Assembly (NCBI GenBank): GCA_900551225.1
Contig: URUZ01000075.1
Location: 1-16,742 of the forward strand
Length of the DNA stretch: 16,742 bases
Direction: 5' to 3'
DNA from: an uncultured Clostridium sp.
GTDB lineage: Bacteria > Bacillota > Clostridia > Lachnospirales > Lachnospiraceae
In this document: piece after piece, positions 5,676 through 12,598 of the stretch
Layout of the letters: every line of letters begins with the position of its first letter
Numbering within the stretch: the stretch's first letter is position 1
Notes under the pieces: model-generated
What the model saw: only the letters and a program-made list of their open reading frames with translations
The model's database searches: none
What the model was told of the DNA's origin: nothing
Program-made: the position numbers and the translations under genes

Positions 5676-7028
5676 CTACAGGCAGTGCCCCTGCTCCTTC
5701 ATCACGTCAATTACCTGGTTCACATTCTTCTCGCAGGTGTCCAGATCCGGCGCTTCCACCATGACCCGAACCACCGGCTCAGTGCCGGACTGGCGCAGCA
5801 GGATGCGGCCGTCTGTTCCCAGGCTTTCCGACACTTTGGCTACCTCTGCCTGAACCGCGGCGTCATCCTGGGCCGCTTTTTTGTCCTTAACACGGACATT
5901 TTTCAGGACCTGGGGATAGATCTCCACCTCAGAGGCCAGCTTAGCCAGGGATTCCTTCTTCTCCAGAATCACCTCCATCACCTTTAAGGAGGTCAGAATA
6001 CCATCCCCTGTGGTGGCGTGTTTGCTGAAAATGATGTGGCCCGACTGCTCGCCGCCCAGGCAGTTGCCTGTACACGCCATGTTCTCGTACACGTACTTGT
6101 CGCCCACAGCGGTTTTTTCGTAGGAGATTCCCTCCCTGTCAAAGGCTTTGTACAGGCCAAAATTGGACATGATGGTGGTAACCACCGTGTTGTGGAACAG
6201 GGTGCCCTGCTCCTTCATGTATTTACCGCAGATATAGAGGATGCTGTCCCCATCCACCACCTGGCCGTTCTCGTCCACGGCGATGCAGCGGTCCGCGTCC
6301 CCGTCGTATGCAAAGCCCACGTCACAGCCATGGTCTGTCACAAACTTCTGAAGATGTTCAATGTGGGTGGAGCCGCAGTCCGTATTGATATTCAGGCCGT
6401 TGGGGGCATTGCTGATCACATGGGTTTCGGCGCCCAGGGCGTCAAACACGTTCTTGGCAATGGCGGAAGCGCTGCCGTTGGCACAGTCCAGGGCTACCTT
6501 CTTGTTCTTGAAGGAGCGGGTTGCAATGGAGATCAGATAGCCGATGTAGCGGTTGCGGCCCGCGGCAAAGTCCACGGTGCGGCCAATGGCATCCTTATGC
6601 GCAAAGGGGATCTCCTCTGTCTCGCCGTCCAGATACTTCTCGATCTCCAGGATTACGCTCTCCTCCAGCTTCTCGCCCTTCTCGTTAATGACCTTGATTC
6701 CATTGTCATAGTATGGGTTGTGGCTGGCGGAAATCATGATTCCACAGTTGAAGCCCTCTGTGCGCACCACATAGGAAACGCTGGGCGTGGTGGTCACATG
6801 AAGCAGGTAAACATCAGCCCCTGAGGCGGTAAGCCCCGCCACCAGGGAGTATTCAAACATATAGCTGCTGCGTCTCGTGTCCTTGCCGATCACCACCTGG
6901 CAGCGCTGATCCGGCGTCTTCTGTCCATAATACCATCCCAGGAAACGTCCCACCTTGTAGGCGTGCTCCACTGTAAGGTCTACATTAGCCTCTCCTCGAA
7001 ATCCGTCTGTACCAAAATATTTTCCCAT
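5676..7028 (-). CDS. glmM: Phosphoglucosamine mutase
   Basis: GlmM interconverts glucosamine-6-phosphate and glucosamine-1-phosphate, feeding UDP-GlcNAc for peptidoglycan and surface glycans. The 450-residue length is standard. The four alpha-D-phosphohexomutase motifs are present. The phosphoserine loop ISASHNPYYDNG has the catalytic Ser at 102. The Mg2+ loop DGDADR is at 242-247, the sugar-specificity loop GEQSGH at 326-331, and the phosphate-binding RQSGTEP at 412-418. The Ser in GEQSGH favours GlmM over phosphomannomutase or phosphoglucomutase. It is preceded by AGGAAGG and follows rfbD by only 25 bp, so it is most likely the last gene of the rfb operon. Its end is followed by hairpins and then the leuA promoter. 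Confidence 0.95.
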   Translation of the reverse strand: MGKYFGTDGFRGEANVDLTVEHAYKVGRFLGWYYGQKTPDQRCQVVIGKDTRRSSYMFEYSLVAGLTASGADVYLLHVTTTPSVSYVVRTEGFNCGIMISASHNPYYDNGIKVINEKGEKLEESVILEIEKYLDGETEEIPFAHKDAIGRTVDFAAGRNRYIGYLISIATRSFKNKKVALDCANGSASAIAKNVFDALGAETHVISNAPNGLNINTDCGSTHIEHLQKFVTDHGCDVGFAYDGDADRCIAVDENGQVVDGDSILYICGKYMKEQGTLFHNTVVTTIMSNFGLYKAFDREGISYEKTAVGDKYVYENMACTGNCLGGEQSGHIIFSKHATTGDGILTSLKVMEVILEKKESLAKLASEVEIYPQVLKNVRVKDKKAAQDDAAVQAEVAKVSESLGTDGRILLRQSGTEPVVRVMVEAPDLDTCEKNVNQVIDVMKEQGHCL

Positions 7029-7053
7029 CTGCTCGTTTCCTTCCTGTCCTTAA

Positions 7054-7905
7054 TTACTGTTCCTGTTTCAGAGCTTCCAGATAACGTCCCAGCGCATCCT
7101 GCCAGGACGGAAGCCGTTCAAAGCCCTTTTCTGTCAGTTTTTCCTTGCTCATGCGGCTGTTCTTCGGCCGTTTTGCCTTTGCCGGGAAGGACTCGGTGTC
7201 CACGGGGGTCACCTTTACATCCATACCGGCCTGTTTGAAGATCTCGCAGGCAAATTCATACCAGCTGCAGATGCCCTCATTGGTGGCATGATAGCGGCCG
7301 TAATGGTCGGTCAGAATCATATCCACCAGCAGCCTGGCCAGATCATAGGTGTAGGTGGGGGAACCGAACTGGTCATTGACCACGCTCACCGCGCCCCTCT
7401 CCTCCCCCAGCCGAAGCATGGTGCGGATAAAGTTCTTGCCGTTGACGCCGAACACCCAGGCGATACGCACAATGAAATACTTCTCCAGCGCATGTTCCAC
7501 TGCGATCTCACCCTCATACTTGGTCAGGCCGTACACACTGATGGGCTCCCTGTGGTCATCCGGCTCCCAGGGGCGCTCACCCTGGCCGTTGAACACATAG
7601 TCTGTGCTGATGTACATCATCTTGATGTCCATTTCTTTACAGATTTTGGAAATGTTGCGGGTTCCCTCTGCATTGACCTTGCGGCACACTTCCAGATTAT
7701 CTTCTGCTGCGTCTACTGCAGTATATGCGGCGCAGTGGATCACTGCGTCAGGTGAAGCCTGTTTAATTACGCGGCTGCAGGCTGCTGCGTCCGTGATATC
7801 CATCTCCTCCACGTCCACTCCAATTGCCTCAATCCCACGTTTTTCCAGCTCATTCACCGTATCATAACCCAACTGTCCTCTTACACCTGTTACAAGAACC
7901 TTCAT
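7054..7905 (-). CDS. rfbD: dTDP-4-dehydrorhamnose reductase
   Basis: RfbD (RmlD) reduces dTDP-4-dehydro-L-rhamnose to dTDP-L-rhamnose with NAD(P)H, the last step of the pathway. The 283-residue protein has the Rossmann motif VTGVRGQLG (residues 5-13), STDYVFNG (100-107) and the catalytic Tyr125-x-x-x-Lys129 (YGLTK) of extended short-chain dehydrogenases. The RPWEPDD and QFGSPTYTYDLA segments are typical of RmlD. The ATG at 7905 is chosen over an in-frame GTG two codons upstream, because AGGAGG lies 9 nt before the ATG and only 3 nt before the GTG. It lies 84 bp after rfbB, with a hairpin between, and 25 bp before glmM. Confidence 0.95.
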   Translation of the reverse strand: MKVLVTGVRGQLGYDTVNELEKRGIEAIGVDVEEMDITDAAACSRVIKQASPDAVIHCAAYTAVDAAEDNLEVCRKVNAEGTRNISKICKEMDIKMMYISTDYVFNGQGERPWEPDDHREPISVYGLTKYEGEIAVEHALEKYFIVRIAWVFGVNGKNFIRTMLRLGEERGAVSVVNDQFGSPTYTYDLARLLVDMILTDHYGRYHATNEGICSWYEFACEIFKQAGMDVKVTPVDTESFPAKAKRPKNSRMSKEKLTEKGFERLPSWQDALGRYLEALKQEQ

Positions 7906-7940
7906 AAGCACAAACCTCCTGATTGTTTTCCATATTACAA

Positions 7941-7972
7941 CGCCTGAGCGCAGAAATATCTGCTCCCAGGCG
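7941..7972 (-). other. Intercistronic hairpin between rfbB and rfbD
   Basis: CGCCTG pairs with CAGGCG at the base and continues inwards through GCAGA/TCTGC, giving a stem of about 14 bp with one mismatch and one wobble. No T-run follows, so it is more likely an mRNA-stability or partial-attenuation element than a terminator. Confidence 0.5.
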
Positions 7973-7989
7973 CGGTTTCAGTCAGACCA

Positions 7990-9012
7990 TTACAGTCTGT
8001 TTTCATACATTTTATCAAAATATTTGCTGTACTCTCCGCTGAGGATGTTCTTCCACCACTCCTGGTTGTCCAGATACCACTGGATGGTCTGGGCGATTCC
8101 TGTGTCAAAGTTGTACTGGGGCTTCCAGCCCAGCTCTGTCTCGATTTTGGTGGGATCGATGGCATAGCGCATGTCATGGCCAGGGCGGTCCGTCACATAA
8201 CGGATCAGGCTCTCAGGCTTGTCCAGTGCCTTTAAGATGGTCTTAACCACCTCCAGGTTGGTGCGCTCATTGTGGCCGCCGATGTTGTAAACCTCGCCCT
8301 CGCGTCCCTGGTGTATCACCAGGTCAATGGCCTGGCAGTGGTCTGCCACATGGAGCCAGTCGCGGACATTTTCCCCGGTTCCGTATACGGGAAGCTCCTC
8401 GTCTGCCAGCGCGCGGCTGATGATCAGAGGAATTAGCTTCTCCGGGAAATGATAGGGTCCGTAGTTGTTGGAGCAGCGGGATACAGTTACCGGCAGCCCG
8501 TAGGTCCTGTGGTATGCCAGTACAAATAAGTCGGCGCTGGCCTTGGAGGAGGAATAGGGGCTGGAGGTATGCAGGGGCGTCTCCTCTGTGAAGAACAGCT
8601 CCGGACGGTCCAGGGGCAGATCGCCGTACACCTCATCCGTGGATACCTGGTGGTAACGCTTGATGCCGTACTGGCGGCAGGCGTCCAGCAGGGTGGTTGT
8701 CCCCATTACATTGGTGCGCACGAAGCTCTCCGGGTCAGTGATGGAGCGGTCCACATGGCTCTCCGCCGCAAAGTTCACCACCATGTCGGGCTTCTCATCC
8801 TCAAACAGCTTGAAGATAAAGGCCCTGTCCGCAATATCTCCCTTTACGAACTTATAGTTCGGCTTGCCCTCAACCGGCTTAAGATTCTCCAGGTTGCCCG
8901 CATAGGTCAGAAGATCCAGATTGATGATCTGGTAATCCGGATACTTGTTCACCATGTGCTGTACGAAGTTACTTCCGATAAATCCGGCTCCGCCGGTAAC
9001 AATAATCTTCAT
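7990..9012 (-). CDS. rfbB: dTDP-glucose 4,6-dehydratase
   Basis: RfbB (RmlB) converts dTDP-glucose to dTDP-4-dehydro-6-deoxyglucose with tightly bound NAD+. The 340-residue protein shows GGAGFIGSNF (7-16, NAD binding) and NFAAESHVDRS (80-90). STDEVYGDL (124-132) contains the Thr-Asp-Glu dehydration triad, and YSSSK (153-157) the catalytic Tyr and Lys. The SNNYGPYHFPEKLIP and NVRDWLHVADHC segments are diagnostic. AGGAGG precedes the ATG by about 10 nt. It is 32 bp downstream of rfbA and co-transcribed with it. Confidence 0.97.
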   Translation of the reverse strand: MKIIVTGGAGFIGSNFVQHMVNKYPDYQIINLDLLTYAGNLENLKPVEGKPNYKFVKGDIADRAFIFKLFEDEKPDMVVNFAAESHVDRSITDPESFVRTNVMGTTTLLDACRQYGIKRYHQVSTDEVYGDLPLDRPELFFTEETPLHTSSPYSSSKASADLFVLAYHRTYGLPVTVSRCSNNYGPYHFPEKLIPLIISRALADEELPVYGTGENVRDWLHVADHCQAIDLVIHQGREGEVYNIGGHNERTNLEVVKTILKALDKPESLIRYVTDRPGHDMRYAIDPTKIETELGWKPQYNFDTGIAQTIQWYLDNQEWWKNILSGEYSKYFDKMYENRL

Positions 9013-9044
9013 GAAATAAATGCCTCCTTAGTCTGGCTCCGTTA

Positions 9045-9935
9045 TCAGCGGCGCAGCTTGTCCACGTATTTTCCGTCCAGAACGTCCTTTAAATACTTGC
9101 CGTACTGGTTCTTCTTCAGGATCTCATATACCTCCATCACCTTCTCGCGGCTGATCCAGCCGTTGAGGTACGCAATCTCCTCCAGGCAGGCGATCTTGCG
9201 GTGCTGATGGGTCTCCACAGTCTTTACAAAGTTGGTGGCCTCCACAAGGGACTCGTGGGTTCCAGTATCCAGCCAGGTGAAGCCCTGTCCCAGAAGGGTC
9301 ACATCCAGTTCCCCGTTCTCCAGGTAGATGCGGTTTAAGTCGGTAATCTCCAGCTCTCCTCTGGGGGAGGGTGCCAGGTTCTTGGCAAACTCCACAACCC
9401 GGTTGTCATAGAAATACAGGCCGGTCACACAGTAGTTGGACTTAGGTTTATCCGGCTTCTCCTCGATGGAAACCGCCTTGCCGTCCTTGTCAAATTCCAC
9501 GATTCCGAAGCGCTCGGGGTCATCCACATAGTAGCCGAACACAGTGGCTCCCTTGGCCTTATTAGCCGCGGCACGGAGGCGTTTGGTCAGGCCCTGTCCA
9601 TGGAAAATGTTGTCTCCCAGCACCATGGCCACGCTGTCGCCGCCGATGAATTCCTCACCGATGATAAATGCCTGTGCAAGGCCGTCGGGACTTGGCTGGA
9701 CCGCATAATTCAAATTGATGCCGAACTGGCTGCCGTCCCCCAGCAGAGACTCGAACCTTGGCGTATCGTCCGGTGTGGAGATGATCAGAATATCCCGTAT
9801 GCCTGCATTCATCAGAACGGACAGCGGGTAATATATCATTGGTTTGTCATAAATAGGAAGCAGCTGCTTCGAAGTAACCTTGGTCAGCGGGTACAGTCTG
9901 GTACCACTGCCCCCGGCAAGTATGATCCCCTTCAT
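9045..9935 (-). CDS. rfbA: Glucose-1-phosphate thymidylyltransferase
   Basis: RfbA (RmlA) joins dTTP and glucose-1-phosphate to make dTDP-glucose, the entry step to dTDP-L-rhamnose. The 296-residue protein starts with KGIILAGGSGTRLYPLT, the nucleotidyltransferase signature (GGxGTRLxPxT), then KQLLPIYDKPMIYYPLS. It also carries VLGDNIFHG (metal Asp), EEKPDKPKSNYCVTGLYFYD and LDTGTHESL, all typical of RmlA. The ATG at 9935 is preferred to the longer frame from 10007: AAGGAGG (9941-9947) sits 5 nt before it, the protein then begins at the family start, and the extra 24 codons overlap the promoter. It is the first gene of the rfbA-rfbB-rfbD-glmM operon. rfbC, the epimerase gene, is not in the window. 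Confidence 0.97.
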   Translation of the reverse strand: MKGIILAGGSGTRLYPLTKVTSKQLLPIYDKPMIYYPLSVLMNAGIRDILIISTPDDTPRFESLLGDGSQFGINLNYAVQPSPDGLAQAFIIGEEFIGGDSVAMVLGDNIFHGQGLTKRLRAAANKAKGATVFGYYVDDPERFGIVEFDKDGKAVSIEEKPDKPKSNYCVTGLYFYDNRVVEFAKNLAPSPRGELEITDLNRIYLENGELDVTLLGQGFTWLDTGTHESLVEATNFVKTVETHQHRKIACLEEIAYLNGWISREKVMEVYEILKKNQYGKYLKDVLDGKYVDKLRR

Positions 9936-9974
9936 TTTTTCCTCCTTGTAAAGGCGCGTAAATTTTCTTTGTCC

Positions 9975-10003
9975 AATATAACATACTCTTATTAGTTTTT
10001 CAA
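9975..10003 (-). promoter_or_regulatory. rfbA operon promoter
   Basis: On the minus strand, TTGAAA (plus 9998-10003) and TATATT (plus 9975-9980) are 17 bp apart. A TG lies one base before the -10 box (extended -10). Transcription would start near 9968, leaving a short leader of about 33 nt before rfbA. Confidence 0.75.
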
Positions 10004-10028
10004 ACAAAGTCAGGAATTTTTCGTTATA

Positions 10029-10065
10029 ATTTAAGAAGATTTAAGATTTCCCCCATAATGGGGGG
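10029..10065. promoter_or_regulatory. Direct repeat and C5/G5 palindrome between divergent genes
   Basis: ATTTAAGA occurs at 10029-10036 and again at 10039-10046, exactly one helical turn apart. It is followed by the palindrome CCCCCAT-A-ATGGGGG (10050-10064). All lie between the rfbA promoter and the plus-strand gene at 10148. They may be regulator-binding sites; no regulator can be named. Confidence 0.35.
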
Positions 10066-10106
10066 ATTTATGGGATTTCCTGCTGTCAAATCTGGGAATG
10101 AAAGGG

Positions 10107-10112
10107 TATAAT
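10107..10112 (+). promoter_or_regulatory. Candidate -10 box for the 10148 gene
   Basis: A perfect TATAAT stands 35 bp before the ATG. The matching -35 position is poor (TGTCAA at 10084-10089), so this would be weak or activator-dependent. Confidence 0.4.
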
Positions 10113-10147
10113 GTAAGGGATTGGATTATAACAACAGGAGGCGCGCC

Positions 10148-10789
10148 ATGTCTGCAAACCATTTTCCCAGGAAATTCCTGCTTTGGTCCGTGGGGACTGC
10201 GGCCCTTCTTCTGGCCGTGTTTTTTACAATATACGGTATTTCTGCCCGCAGAGGGGAAACAGCGCCCCTGCAGCCTGTGGTCTATGAAATTATCCCCGTC
10301 TCCCCAGACGGAACTCCTCTGCTGGCGGAATACAATTCCCGCAACATGAGCCTGATGGAGAGCGGCGACTTCAGTTCCCAAACCGTCCGCATCTATGAAA
10401 ACGGTCTGTGCCAGCTGACGGTGACGCTGGCCATCTGGAACGATCCTCCGGAGCTGATAGATGAATTGGCGGAGATCGCGGAACAGGCCCACGTCTCCTT
10501 TATGCTGTCGCAGGAAGATCTCTCCGGCCTTACCGCCTATTTGAAAAATGCTGACCTGGAAATGCTTCCCCCTGATGTCAGCCGCCAGGGAGCCGATGGA
10601 TACAGCGCGTATCTCACCGTTTATCTGGATCAGCGAAAATACCACAGCGGCGGATATCTTGCAGATGGCGAGCAGTTTAATGAAATAGTTTCCAAAATTT
10701 GGAGCTATGTCGGCCAGGAATTTTCTGAGCTGCGCGGGGAGACTGAGGAGAAGGTGATGGAGGCTACAGGGAGGGCTTATGTCAACTGA
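10148..10789 (+). CDS. Membrane-anchored protein of unknown function
   Basis: The 213-residue product has a short basic N-terminus (FPRK), one hydrophobic segment at about 10-32, then ARRGE. It is either a signal anchor or an uncleaved signal, leaving about 180 residues outside the cell. There is no lipobox. The external part has no motif I recognise; it is acidic with amphipathic helices (ELIDELAEIAEQAHVSFML) and some strands (TVRIYENGLCQLTVTLAI, YSAYLTVYLDQRKYHSGGY). AGGAGG lies 6 nt before the ATG at 10148, which is why an upstream in-frame start at 10121 was not used. The gene is divergent from rfbA. It ends 9 bp from the end of the converging res gene with no clear terminator between, so the two transcripts probably overlap. 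Confidence 0.75.
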   Translation: MSANHFPRKFLLWSVGTAALLLAVFFTIYGISARRGETAPLQPVVYEIIPVSPDGTPLLAEYNSRNMSLMESGDFSSQTVRIYENGLCQLTVTLAIWNDPPELIDELAEIAEQAHVSFMLSQEDLSGLTAYLKNADLEMLPPDVSRQGADGYSAYLTVYLDQRKYHSGGYLADGEQFNEIVSKIWSYVGQEFSELRGETEEKVMEATGRAYVN

Positions 10790-10798
10790 TCAGTCTTT

Positions 10799-12598
10799 CT
10801 ATATGTCAGCCTGCCCTTCCCCTGTTATTATATCCGCAATCCTGTTAAAATCCCGGACCAAGCGGCCCCTGTTATGAATGATAAATGCATAGAATTCACC
10901 TGTTTCCAGCGCCAAAAGCTTCTGCGTCCGATCCCCCTTGTCCCTGAACAGCCGTTCCAGAATGGACTTGACTGTTCCGGCCTTTATGCTGCCTGTCTTT
11001 GCCTCCAGGGCTGCTTTCAGCTCTTCCACAATGTGCGGAAGGATTGAACAGTCTGGGGACGCAGATAGAACGTATCCCTCATTCAACAGTATTTCCCGGT
11101 TCCGGTTCATATCCTCCGTAAGACCACAGTTTTCCACGTAGTACCGCCATACTGCGGTAAACAGCGCCCTGTCGGAGATACATGGCTTACCTGGCATTAC
11201 CGGCATGTGTGCCGGTGTATTCGGCTGCGCATCGGCAGACACGTTGAGCCGCACATTGGCAGACACGTTGGGCCGCACATCCGGCAGCGAAGCAGTCCTC
11301 CCGCCTTCCACGTGAGACTGCCGGTCCGCTTCATAGGCCCTCTTAACGTCTGAGAGCAGCCCTGCCTTGTACTCTCGGTCCAGTGTATACACATAGCTCT
11401 GGTCCAGCAGTTCCATATCATAGTGCTTGCGTTCCGGCATTCTCCGTATCCTTCCCACAGTCTGAATCTGGAATATCTCGCTTCCGCCCTCCCGCAGTTT
11501 CACCAGGATCTTAGCTCTTGGACAGTCCCAGCCCACGCTGACAGCCTGTTTCATCAGAAGAAATACCGGCATACCGGCATTGTCCGTAATATCCCCTGAC
11601 AGTGCCCGTTTATCAGAAGCCATCCACTTGGCTGCCAGGCCGTTCTCATAGGTATAGCCCATCGCCGCCAGCCTGGACTCCACCTCCGCCACACGTCCAG
11701 GCTTGCCGTTAGGAAACTGTATCAGCACCAGCGGGCGGACATTGACGCCCAGCTGCTGGTAAGCGGCGGCAATCTGCCTGCGCTTCACGTCCGCCAGCTC
11801 AATCAGGCGGTCATCTGACAGCTCTGCGGTGCTGTCATCCTGTAGCTCTGCGGGGCAGCCAGCCTGCAGCTCTGCGGTGCTGTCATCCTGCAGCTCTGCG
11901 GGGCAATCAGCCGTCACCCCCACAGTGCCCCCGTACACGCCCTCATTTACACAGACAGCCCTGGTAATCAATCCCTCATTGATTACTTCCTGCTCCTCCA
12001 CCTCATAAAATTCATGATCCCGGTACCCGGTGGTAGTAGCCGACATGCGGATCAGGCGGAGGGGATTCAAGGCCCGTATGATGGTATCAGCTTTGGCTGT
12101 CTTGTTGGAATGTTCTTCATCAATGACGGCCACAAAGGAGATTCCCTCCCGCCTGGCCTGGGCGATCCGCTCATAGAGGTTCTGACGCTCTGTATCCTTT
12201 ATCGCATTATTATCCTTTTTTGTCACCAGTTCCCAGTTGATAAAGGTGACTGTCCCCGCCTCGAACCCGCCGTTTAGAGCGTCCGCCAGATTCCTTGCGC
12301 CGCGGTTCGGACAGATCTGCTGCATCCTCCTCCTGCTCTGCTCCTCCAGATCCCCTTTACCGGGACACAGCCAGATAAAGGCTGTACAAGAGCATGTTTG
12401 TACATTGCTTTCCACCATGCTTCCGTGTCCTGCGCTCAGATAAGCATCCATATAGGCAATCAGGATCACCGTCTTACCTGAACCGGTGGGGGCCTTCACC
12501 ACAATCGTCTGCCTGCCGTCCTGCCTTAAGGTCTGGTCCAGCAGGTACCGGACACATTTTTCCTGAAATTTAAACAGCCCTTGGGGCAATATCACCAT
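10799..12598 (-). CDS. Type III Res-like DEAD/DEAH helicase lacking the nuclease domain
   Basis: The 599-residue product matches the ATP-driven helicase part of type III restriction enzymes. Residues 36-43 are Walker A (APTGSGKT), 160-163 DEEH (Walker B), and 186-188 SAT. GWDCPRAKILVKLREG (356-371) and QTVGRIRRMP (379-388) are motifs V and VI of the second RecA domain. Usual Res subunits are about 900-1000 residues with a C-terminal PD-(D/E)xK nuclease. Here the protein stops shortly after a helical region, with no convincing nuclease motif (LEAK at about 530 is not in that context). Two short repeat tracts sit in linkers at about 229-262 and 443-458. The start overlaps the mod stop by 7 bp, and GGGAGG lies about 10 nt upstream. 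It may still translocate on DNA; cleavage is doubtful. Confidence 0.85.
   Translation of the reverse strand: MVILPQGLFKFQEKCVRYLLDQTLRQDGRQTIVVKAPTGSGKTVILIAYMDAYLSAGHGSMVESNVQTCSCTAFIWLCPGKGDLEEQSRRRMQQICPNRGARNLADALNGGFEAGTVTFINWELVTKKDNNAIKDTERQNLYERIAQARREGISFVAVIDEEHSNKTAKADTIIRALNPLRLIRMSATTTGYRDHEFYEVEEQEVINEGLITRAVCVNEGVYGGTVGVTADCPAELQDDSTAELQAGCPAELQDDSTAELSDDRLIELADVKRRQIAAAYQQLGVNVRPLVLIQFPNGKPGRVAEVESRLAAMGYTYENGLAAKWMASDKRALSGDITDNAGMPVFLLMKQAVSVGWDCPRAKILVKLREGGSEIFQIQTVGRIRRMPERKHYDMELLDQSYVYTLDREYKAGLLSDVKRAYEADRQSHVEGGRTASLPDVRPNVSANVRLNVSADAQPNTPAHMPVMPGKPCISDRALFTAVWRYYVENCGLTEDMNRNREILLNEGYVLSASPDCSILPHIVEELKAALEAKTGSIKAGTVKSILERLFRDKGDRTQKLLALETGEFYAFIIHNRGRLVRDFNRIADIITGEGQADI
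11226..11273. repeat. 24-bp tandem repeat in res (downstream tract)
   Basis: Two adjoining 24-bp units (11226-11249, 11250-11273) share the core GGCAGACACGTTG and are flanked by partial copies (CGCACAT at 11274 on). They encode the octapeptide pattern VR-x-NVSA-x, about residues 443-458, after helicase motif VI. The period is divisible by three, so gain or loss of units keeps the frame. Confidence 0.7.
11819..11914. repeat. 24-bp tandem repeat in res (upstream tract), four units
   Basis: Four consecutive 24-bp units (11819, 11843, 11867, 11891) alternate between two versions, so units 1 and 3 are identical. They encode alternating octapeptides built on DDSTAELQ and xxCPAELQ, about residues 229-260. 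This lies between the SAT motif and the second RecA domain. The frame is kept whatever the copy number. Confidence 0.85.

Noticed and set aside
6018..6824. 268-codon plus-strand frame opposite glmM
   Set aside because: Shadow of a GC-rich gene; the GlmM motifs on the minus strand are complete.
10785..10800. ACTGATCAGT palindrome with a pyrimidine tail as a shared terminator for the converging genes
   Set aside because: The palindrome leaves no loop and the tail is not a T-run.
11819..11914. CRISPR-like repeats
   Set aside because: The units are directly adjacent without spacers and lie in frame within a helicase gene.
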